Source: CAZNPW01 sp964575185 | GTDB taxonomy: Bacteria > Pseudomonadota > Alphaproteobacteria > Rhodobacterales > Rhodobacteraceae | Assembly (NCBI GenBank): GCA_964575185.1 | Contig: CAZNPW010000017.1 | Location: 1-57,353 of the forward strand | Reading direction: 5' to 3' | DNA length: 57,353 nt | In this document: in pieces, positions 51,972 through 57,353 of the stretch | How positions within the stretch are numbered: position 1 is the stretch's first letter | Layout of the letters: each line of letters begins with the position of its first letter | Translations under genes and position numbers: made by a program | The notes under the pieces: generated by a model | What the model saw: only the letters and a program-made list of their open reading frames with translations | Told to the model about the DNA's origin: nothing | The model's database searches: none

Positions 51972-52761
51972 GCCGTTCAGCGCGACGCGCATCCCGGGGT
52001 TCGCGGCGACCGCGGTGGCGGTGTTCGTGGTGCTCTATGCGCCGATCGTGACGCTGGTGGTCTACAGCTTCAACGCCACCAACTCGATCAGCGACTGGGC
52101 GGGGTTTTCCTGGCGCTGGTACGTCCAGGCCTGGCAGAACGAGGCGGTGAAGGATGCCGCCCTGCGGTCGCTGGTGCTGGCGCTGCTGGCGGCGACGATC
52201 GCCACCACGGTCGCGACGATGGCCGCGCTGGGGACGGTGCGGCGGCGGTTCCGCGGGCAGACCTTCGTCTATGTCGTCATCAACCAGCCGCTGATGGTGC
52301 CCGAGATCGTGACGGCGGTGGCGCTGCTGATCGTCTTCGGGGTGCTGCGGCAGGCGACGGGCTATCAGGGCCTGGGCTGGCTGGTGGCGGCGCATGCGGC
52401 CTTCTGCACGCCGTTCGCCTACCTGCCGATCCGGGCGCGGCTGGAGCAGATGGACCTGACGCTGGAGGCCGCGGCAGCGGACCTCTATGCCTCGCCGTGG
52501 CAGGCCTTCCGCCACGTGACGCTGCCCCTGCTGTTCCCCGGCATCCTGGCCGGGTTCATGCTGGCCTTCGTCATCAGCCTCGACGACGTGGTCATCACCG
52601 AGTTCGTCAAGTCGGCCGGGCAGGAGACGCTGTCGACCTACATGCTGGGCCAGCTGCGCCGCGCCTTCACGCCCGAGGTCAACGCGATCTCGACCGCGCT
52701 TCTGGCGTTGACGGTGCTCTTGCTGCTTGGTTTCTTTTTCCTGACGCGCAAACGACAATAG
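51964..52761 (+). CDS. potC: Spermidine/putrescine-type ABC transporter permease (PotC/PotI type)
   Basis: 265 aa, six membrane helices. EAA loop EAAAADLYASPWQAFRHVTL, and the PotC-type SLDDVVITEFVKSAG. ATG at 51964 overlaps the potB stop by 8 bases; an ATG at 51955 is directly abutted by GGGGG and is less likely. It completes the channel. Confidence 0.92.
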   Translation: MARPFSATRIPGFAATAVAVFVVLYAPIVTLVVYSFNATNSISDWAGFSWRWYVQAWQNEAVKDAALRSLVLALLAATIATTVATMAALGTVRRRFRGQTFVYVVINQPLMVPEIVTAVALLIVFGVLRQATGYQGLGWLVAAHAAFCTPFAYLPIRARLEQMDLTLEAAAADLYASPWQAFRHVTLPLLFPGILAGFMLAFVISLDDVVITEFVKSAGQETLSTYMLGQLRRAFTPEVNAISTALLALTVLLLLGFFFLTRKRQ

Positions 52762-52773
52762 GTGGTGTTCACG

Positions 52774-53808
52774 ATGAAACTTGCGACCGCACAGGCGACC
52801 GTCCTGGCCGCGCTGCTGGCGACCACGGGCCTGGCCCGGGCCCAGGAGGTGCTGAACCTCTACAACTGGGGCAACTACACGAGCCCCGAGCTTCTGGACA
52901 AGTTCAAGGCCGAGACGGGCATCACCGTCACGGTGACCGATTACGACAGCAACGACACCGCGCTCGCCAAGGTCGAGGCGGGGGGGTCGGGGTTCGACCT
53001 GGTGGTGCCGTCGGCCAACTACGTGCCGATCTGGATGGAGAAGGGGCTGACGGTGCCGCTGGACCTGACGCGGCTGCCCAACCACGCCAACATCGCGCCC
53101 GAGTGGAGGGACGTGGCCTGGGACCCGGGCCGGGTGAACAGCATCCCCTGGCAGTGGGGGTCGACCGGCATGGCGGTCAACACCGACGTCTACAAGGGCG
53201 ACATCAACACGAGCGCGATCTTCCTCGACGTGCCGCCCGAACTGGTGGGCAAGGTCAACGTCGTGCCCGAGATGAACGACATCGTGAACCTCGCGATCAT
53301 GTATGTGGGCGGCGAGCCCTGCACCGAGGACACCGAGATCCTGAAGGCCGCGCGCGACGCGCTGCTGGCGGCCAAGCCCGACTGGATCAGCATGGACTAC
53401 GGCGCGACCGAGCGGCTGTCGAACAACGACTGGGCGGCGAGCGTGAACTGGAACGGGTCCACGATGCGGGCGCGGCTCGCCAACCCGGCGGTGGCCTACG
53501 GCTACCCGAAGGAGGGGTATCCGCTGTTCATGGACAGCGTGATGCTGCTGGCCGACGCGCAGAACGTGGACAACGCCTACAAGTTCCTCGACTTCATCAT
53601 GGTGCCCGAGAACGCCGCGATGATCTCGGCCTTCGCGCGCTATGCCAACGGGATCGCGGGGTCCGAGGCCTTCATGCCCGAGGACATGAAGACCGCGCCC
53701 GAGGTGGTGACGCCGGAGGAGTTCCGCGCCGCGGGGGTGTTCCTGCCGGTGTGCAGCCAGCGGGCGCAGGACTACCTGACGGCGATCTGGACCGAGTTGC
53801 AGAAGTAG
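52774..53808 (+). CDS. potD: Polyamine-type periplasmic binding protein
   Basis: 344 aa. The Sec signal is MKLATAQATVLAALLATTGL then ARA, with mature QEVLNLYNWGNYTSPELLDKF. The YNWGNY and later aromatic/acidic residues (ENAAMISAFARYANG) are typical of PotD/PotF. ATG at 52774 is set by AGGTGGTG 6-7 bases upstream. The ligand could be putrescine, spermidine or another cationic amide. Repeat copy G follows the stop. Confidence 0.9.
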   Translation: MKLATAQATVLAALLATTGLARAQEVLNLYNWGNYTSPELLDKFKAETGITVTVTDYDSNDTALAKVEAGGSGFDLVVPSANYVPIWMEKGLTVPLDLTRLPNHANIAPEWRDVAWDPGRVNSIPWQWGSTGMAVNTDVYKGDINTSAIFLDVPPELVGKVNVVPEMNDIVNLAIMYVGGEPCTEDTEILKAARDALLAAKPDWISMDYGATERLSNNDWAASVNWNGSTMRARLANPAVAYGYPKEGYPLFMDSVMLLADAQNVDNAYKFLDFIMVPENAAMISAFARYANGIAGSEAFMPEDMKTAPEVVTPEEFRAAGVFLPVCSQRAQDYLTAIWTELQK

Positions 53809-53830
53809 GTTGCGCCGCCTTCGGGCGTCG

Positions 53831-53884
53831 CCGCGCGGGGGGGTTCACCCCCCCGCACCCCCCGAGAGTATTTGAGCCGGAAAG
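53831..53884 (+). repeat. Intergenic GTATTT repeat, copy G (subfamily I)
   Basis: Plus strand: GCGGGGGGG, loop TTCA, CCCCCCCGC (53835-53856), then CCCCGAGAGTATTTGAGCCG and GAAAGAGAGC. GAGTATTTGAGCCGGAAAGA matches copy D exactly. Its GGAAAGAGA serves as the apparent ribosome binding site of the next gene. Confidence 0.8.
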
Positions 53885-53889
53885 AGAGC

Positions 53890-55323
53890 GTGCTGGAGCT
53901 TTCGGCAACCGAGCTGTCGCGGCTGGTCGCGTCGCGAACGGTCGCGCCGTCGGAGGTGATGGCGGACTACCTCGGCCGGCTGCCGGCGAACGGGGCGGTC
54001 AATGCGATCGTGGGCCATGTGGACCCCGACCTGCTGATGGCGCGGGCGCGGGCGGCGGACGATGCGCCGCGGGCGGGGTGGCTGCACGGGATGCCCTTCG
54101 CGGTGAAGGACCTGGTGGCGGTCCGGGGGTTGCGGACGACCTGGGGGTCGCCGCTGTTCGCCGATCACGTGCCGGATGCGGACGATCTTTTGGCCGCGCG
54201 GCTGCGGGCGGCGGGGGCGATCTTCGTCGGACGCACCAATACCCCGGAGTGGGGGCACGGGAGCCATACCTTCAACCCGGTGCACGGGGTGACGCGGAAC
54301 CCCCATGACCCGGCGCGCAGCGCGGGCGGGTCGTCGGGGGGCGCGGCGGCGGCGCTGGCGCTGCGGCTCGTGCCGGTGGCCGACGGGTCGGACATGATGG
54401 GGTCGCTGCGCAACCCTGCGGCCTTCTGCAACGTCTACGGCTTCCGGCCGACCTGGGGGCTCGTGCCCTCGGGCGGGGCGGAGGGGTTTTTGTCGACGCT
54501 TTCGACCGAGGGGCCGATGGCGCGGACGGTGGAGGACCTGGCCGGACTGCTGGCGGTGATGGCCGGGGCGGCGCCGGGGGTGCCCTTCGGGCGGGAGGTG
54601 CCGGAGGTGGTGCTGGACCGCGAACCGCGCGGGCTGCGGATCGGCTGGCTGGGCGACTGGGGCGGGGCCCTTGCGATGGAGCCGGGGATCCTCGCGATCT
54701 GCGAGGCGGCGCTGGCGCAGTGGGAGGGGATGGGGGCGCGCGTGGTGCCCCTGCCGCCGCCCTTTCCGGCGGGCGAGATGTGGCGGGCCTGGGTGACGCT
54801 GCGCGCCTATCTCAACGCGCAGGCGATGCGGGACATCCGCGACGACCCCGCGACGCTGTCGCAGGTGAAGCCCGAGACGCGGTGGGAGATCGACCGGGGC
54901 CGGGCGGTGACGGCCGACGCGGTCCATGCCGCAAGCCGGGTGCGGACGGCCTGGTTCGCGCGGGTGGCGGAGGTGTTCGGGACGGTGGACCTTCTGGCGC
55001 TGCCGTCTGCGCAGGTCTGGCCGTTCCCGGCGGAGTGGCGGTGGCCGGCGCGGATCGGGGGGGTGGAGATGGACAGCTATCACCGCTGGATGGAGGTGGC
55101 GGTGCCCGCGTCCTTCGCGGGGCTGCCGGCGCTGTCGGTGCCCGTAGGCTTTGGCGCTGCGGGGTCCGGGGAGGCGGGGTTGCCGATGGGGATGCAGCTG
55201 ATCGGTGCGGCGGGGGCGGATGCGCGCGTGCTCGCGGCGGGGCAGGCCTGGCACCTGGCGACCGGCTGGCCGGAGCGGCGGCCGCCTGCGGGCGTGTTGC
55301 GGGGCGCGGGGTCGGCGGGGTAA
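53890..55323 (+). CDS. Amidase-signature family hydrolase (second of two)
   Basis: 477 aa from GTG at 53890. Triad: Lys73 (GMPFAVKDLVAVRG), Ser148 (SAGGSSGGAAAALALRL) and Ser172 (ADGSDMMGSLRNPAAFCN). The usual GSDGGGS reads GSDMMGS, so the nucleophile Ser is kept but the oxyanion Gly pair is Met-Met. The upstream TTG at 53872 lies inside repeat copy G and would add six residues. It lies 81 bases after potD and may be cotranscribed with the polyamine importer. Confidence 0.88.
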   Translation: MLELSATELSRLVASRTVAPSEVMADYLGRLPANGAVNAIVGHVDPDLLMARARAADDAPRAGWLHGMPFAVKDLVAVRGLRTTWGSPLFADHVPDADDLLAARLRAAGAIFVGRTNTPEWGHGSHTFNPVHGVTRNPHDPARSAGGSSGGAAAALALRLVPVADGSDMMGSLRNPAAFCNVYGFRPTWGLVPSGGAEGFLSTLSTEGPMARTVEDLAGLLAVMAGAAPGVPFGREVPEVVLDREPRGLRIGWLGDWGGALAMEPGILAICEAALAQWEGMGARVVPLPPPFPAGEMWRAWVTLRAYLNAQAMRDIRDDPATLSQVKPETRWEIDRGRAVTADAVHAASRVRTAWFARVAEVFGTVDLLALPSAQVWPFPAEWRWPARIGGVEMDSYHRWMEVAVPASFAGLPALSVPVGFGAAGSGEAGLPMGMQLIGAAGADARVLAAGQAWHLATGWPERRPPAGVLRGAGSAG

Positions 55324-55333
55324 GCGCGCCGTC

Positions 55334-56512
55334 GTGATCCTTACTCGCATCCTGCTGGCGCTTGCCCTGCCCGTGCTGCTGCTGCGCGCGGCGCTGGCCG
55401 GGGGGATGCGCGAGCGGCTGGCGCTGGGGCCGTTGCCGCGGGTGCGGGTCTGGGTGCACGGGGCGTCGGTGGGCGAGCTCGCCTCGGTGCGCGGGCTGCT
55501 GGCGCGGATCGCGGGGCCGGTCTTGCTGACCTGCAACACGGTGGCGGCGCGCGACCTGGCGCGGGGCTGGGGGCTGGCGGGGGTGACGGTGCGGCTTGCG
55601 CCGGTCGATGCGCTGGGGGCACCCGGACGGGTGCTGCGGGGCACGGGGGCGCGGGCGCTGGTCTGCGTCGAGAGCGAGTTGTGGCCGGGGCGGCTTCTGG
55701 CCTGCCGCCGGGCGGGGGTGCCCGTGGCGGTGGCGGGGGCGCGGATGTCGGCCCGCGCGGCGGCGCGCTGGGGGCGGTGGCCGGGCCTTGCGCAGGCGGT
55801 GCTGGGGGCGGTGGCCTTCGTCAGCCCGCAGGACGCGGCGTCGGGGGCGCGGTTCGCGGGCCTCGGGGTGGCGGCGGACCGGATCGGGCCCGTGGTGCAG
55901 CTGAAGGCCTTCGTCGCGCCGGCCGCCGGGTCGGCGGGGCCCATCCCGCGCGAGGCGGTGCTGCTTGCGGCCTCGACCCACGAGGGGGAGGAGGCGCTGG
56001 TGCTGGAGGCGCGGCCGGACTGGGCGCGGCTGGTGATCCTGGCGCCCCGGCACCCGCGGCGGGGGGACGAGGTGGCGGCGTGGCTGACCGCGCGGGGGGT
56101 GGATCACGCGCGGCGGACGCGCGGCGAGGTGCCCTGGGCGGCGCCGGTGTTCCTGGCCGACACGCTGGGCGAGATGCACCGCTGGTATGCGATGGCGGGG
56201 GTGACGGTGATCGGGGGGAGCTTTGCGCCGGAGGGCGGGCGCGGGCGGGGCGGGCACACGCCGTTCGAGCCGGGCGCGGCGGGGTCGGCGATCGTGCACG
56301 GGCCGGACGTGGCGAACTTCGCGGAAGGCTTCGCGGCGCTGGACGCCGCGGGGGGGGCCGTCGCGGTGCGCGACGGCGCGGGGCTCGCCCGGGCGCTCGC
56401 GGGGCTGACGCCGGACCGGCAGCGCGCGCTGGCGGCCGCGGCGCGGGAGGTCCTGGCGCCCGCGGGCGATCTGGACGCGCTGGCGGCGCGGATCGACGCG
56501 CTTACCGCGTGA
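55334..56512 (+). CDS. waaA: 3-deoxy-D-manno-octulosonic acid (Kdo) transferase
   Basis: 392 aa. An N-terminal membrane anchor (VILTRILLALALPVLLLRA) is followed by WVHGASVGELASVRGLL, then ALVCVESELWPGRLL, and the C-terminal nucleotide-sugar domain with LADTLGEMHRWYAMAG, VIGGSFAPEGGRG and GHTPFEPGAAG. It is a GT30 enzyme that transfers Kdo from CMP-Kdo to lipid A precursor. The start is GTG at 55334. Slightly short for the family (about 420). Its last 11 bases overlap the convergent thpR gene. Confidence 0.9.
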   Translation: MILTRILLALALPVLLLRAALAGGMRERLALGPLPRVRVWVHGASVGELASVRGLLARIAGPVLLTCNTVAARDLARGWGLAGVTVRLAPVDALGAPGRVLRGTGARALVCVESELWPGRLLACRRAGVPVAVAGARMSARAAARWGRWPGLAQAVLGAVAFVSPQDAASGARFAGLGVAADRIGPVVQLKAFVAPAAGSAGPIPREAVLLAASTHEGEEALVLEARPDWARLVILAPRHPRRGDEVAAWLTARGVDHARRTRGEVPWAAPVFLADTLGEMHRWYAMAGVTVIGGSFAPEGGRGRGGHTPFEPGAAGSAIVHGPDVANFAEGFAALDAAGGAVAVRDGAGLARALAGLTPDRQRALAAAAREVLAPAGDLDALAARIDALTA

Positions 56513-57035
56513 GGGGATAGTCGGCCAGCGCGTCGTAGCGCGCGCCGGGGCTGGAGCGGTACAGCACGATGCGGTCGGCCTGCCACGGCCCGGCGGTGAA
56601 GCGGGCGGTGGCGATGGCGCGGGCGAGCGTCGGCAGCAGGTCGGGCGCGGGCGTGCGGAAGCGGGCGAGCGTGACGTGGGGGACGTAGCGCTGCGCCGGG
56701 ACCGCGATGCCGCTGCGGCGGGCGAGGGTTTCGACCTTCCTCTGCACGGCCATCAGCGGCGGGTTCGGGGCGACGATGGCGTGGACGCTGCGGGGGTGGT
56801 CGCGCCCGAAGTGGCCGATGCCGGTGAGCATCAGGGCGAAGTCGGGGACGCGCAGGGCGGTGAGGGCGAGGTGGAGGTCCTCCAGCACCGGCTCGGGCTG
56901 TTCGCCGAAGAAGGCGAGGGTGATATGGAGCGACTCGGCCGGCAGCGGGTCGCGCAGGGGCAGGAGGAACTGCTGCACGACGAGCGCCGAGCGGATCGCG
57001 TCGGGGAGGGGGAGGGCTGCGAAGGCGCGGATCAC
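56502..57035 (-). CDS. thpR: RNA 2',3'-cyclic phosphodiesterase (2'-5' RNA ligase family)
   Basis: 177 aa, normal size. The two HxT/S motifs of the 2H phosphoesterase fold are present: ESLHITLAFFGE and RYVPHVTLARFR. It opens 2',3'-cyclic phosphates in RNA to 2'-phosphates; the historical ligase name reflects a minor activity. It starts with ATG of MIRAFAALPLP and overlaps waaA tail-to-tail. Confidence 0.93.
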   Translation of the reverse strand: MIRAFAALPLPDAIRSALVVQQFLLPLRDPLPAESLHITLAFFGEQPEPVLEDLHLALTALRVPDFALMLTGIGHFGRDHPRSVHAIVAPNPPLMAVQRKVETLARRSGIAVPAQRYVPHVTLARFRTPAPDLLPTLARAIATARFTAGPWQADRIVLYRSSPGARYDALADYPLTR

Positions 57036-57155
57036 GGGGCGGGCGGCGGGCGGCGGGCGGGGGACGGGCGGATCGCCCGACCTTCGGGGGGTGGCCTGGG
57101 GTGCCCGCGGTGCCGGGCACGTCGCGCCGCGGGACGGGCGATGCGCCGCTCCACG

Positions 57156-57353
57156 CTACGCCCCCGCGTAGACCTGCCGCAGACGGTCGACCGCCGCTGC
57201 GGGGGACAGCTCCTCGCTTTGCCCGGTGCGGCGCGAGGTCAGCTCGACCACGCCCTTTTCCAGCCCGCGCGGGCCGACGGTGATGCGCCAGGGCAGGCCG
57301 ATCAGGTCCATCGTGGCGAACTTGGCCCCGGCGCGGTCGTCGCGGTCGTCGTA
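57156..57353 (-). CDS. proS: Proline-tRNA ligase, C-terminal part (runs off the window)
   Basis: 65 codons plus stop, reading YDDRDDRAGAKFATMDLIGL, PWRITVGPRGLEKGVVELTS and RRTGQ, and ending VDRLRQVYAGA. This is the C-terminal anticodon-binding tail of bacterial prolyl-tRNA synthetase; the GLPWRITVGPRGLEKG motif is diagnostic. The rest lies beyond the right edge. The 120 bases to thpR hold nothing recognisable. Confidence 0.9.
   Translation of the reverse strand, partial: YDDRDDRAGAKFATMDLIGLPWRITVGPRGLEKGVVELTSRRTGQSEELSPAAAVDRLRQVYAGA

Noticed and set aside
57101..57283. Small plus-strand open frame at the right edge
   Set aside because: Antisense to the proS 3' end, with Arg/Pro-rich composition.

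Overview
The window is high-GC DNA (about 70% by eye) with densely packed genes, frequent ATGA/GTGA stop-start overlaps, and gene families typical of Rhodobacteraceae/Paracoccaceae (Alphaproteobacteria). These include a DUF1127 gene divergent from a LysR gene, DUF1194, DUF2927, a Hint-domain protein, a CtrA-type site and a type A RNase P RNA. Nothing indicates a plasmid or prophage; it reads as ordinary chromosome with a few accessory spots. No tRNA, rRNA, IS element or CRISPR array was found.

Layout. 0-8.2 kb: hisN, an XRE regulator, LysR/DUF1127, a Bax-inhibitor-1 family membrane protein, a GNAT enzyme, rpmG, rnpB, an AmpD-like amidase, an excalibur lipoprotein, and gatCA. 8.2-9.1 kb: decayed DNA with one frameshifted small gene. 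9.1-10.5 kb: tadA divergent from a pseudouridine synthase. 10.6-16.9 kb: a membrane-stress type operon (27-aa membrane peptide, XpaC, TelA, DUF2927, a foreign AT-rich membrane protein, SPFH-GYF, zinc ribbon). 16.9-17.6 kb: a non-coding gap with repeats. 17.6-20 kb: purC, a PfkB kinase and dtd.

20.1-30 kb is a divergent amino-sugar regulon. On the minus strand lie murQ and a complete carbohydrate ABC importer with a Gfo/Idh oxidoreductase. On the plus strand lie a BadF/NagK-type kinase, a GntR/UTRA regulator, NagB-II and NagA. The shared promoter gap holds mirror-image tandem AGGTAT pairs. Together these would import GlcNAc/MurNAc-type sugars and convert them to fructose-6-phosphate.

30-42.4 kb holds a TPR-glycosyltransferase, a Hint-domain protein behind a CtrA site, a MATE pump, a LuxR regulator fused to a degenerate alpha/beta hydrolase, parE, a HigBA-type toxin-antitoxin pair, DUF1194, an L,D-transpeptidase and a small lipoprotein. 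42.4-48.3 kb holds lolD/lolC-E, a cytochrome P450 coupled to a membrane hydrolase, ccdA and tusA. 48.4-57.3 kb holds a polyamine-type ABC operon flanked by two amidase-signature enzymes, then waaA/kdtA, thpR and the 3' end of proS.

Three patterns cut across the genes. First, a seven-copy intergenic element combines a G/C hairpin with a GTATTT/ATATTT tail. Second, GAAGAC (GTCTTC) arrays with an exact 11-bp period occur at two loci 30 kb apart. Third, a markedly AT-rich gene is spliced cleanly into the TelA/SPFH operon.
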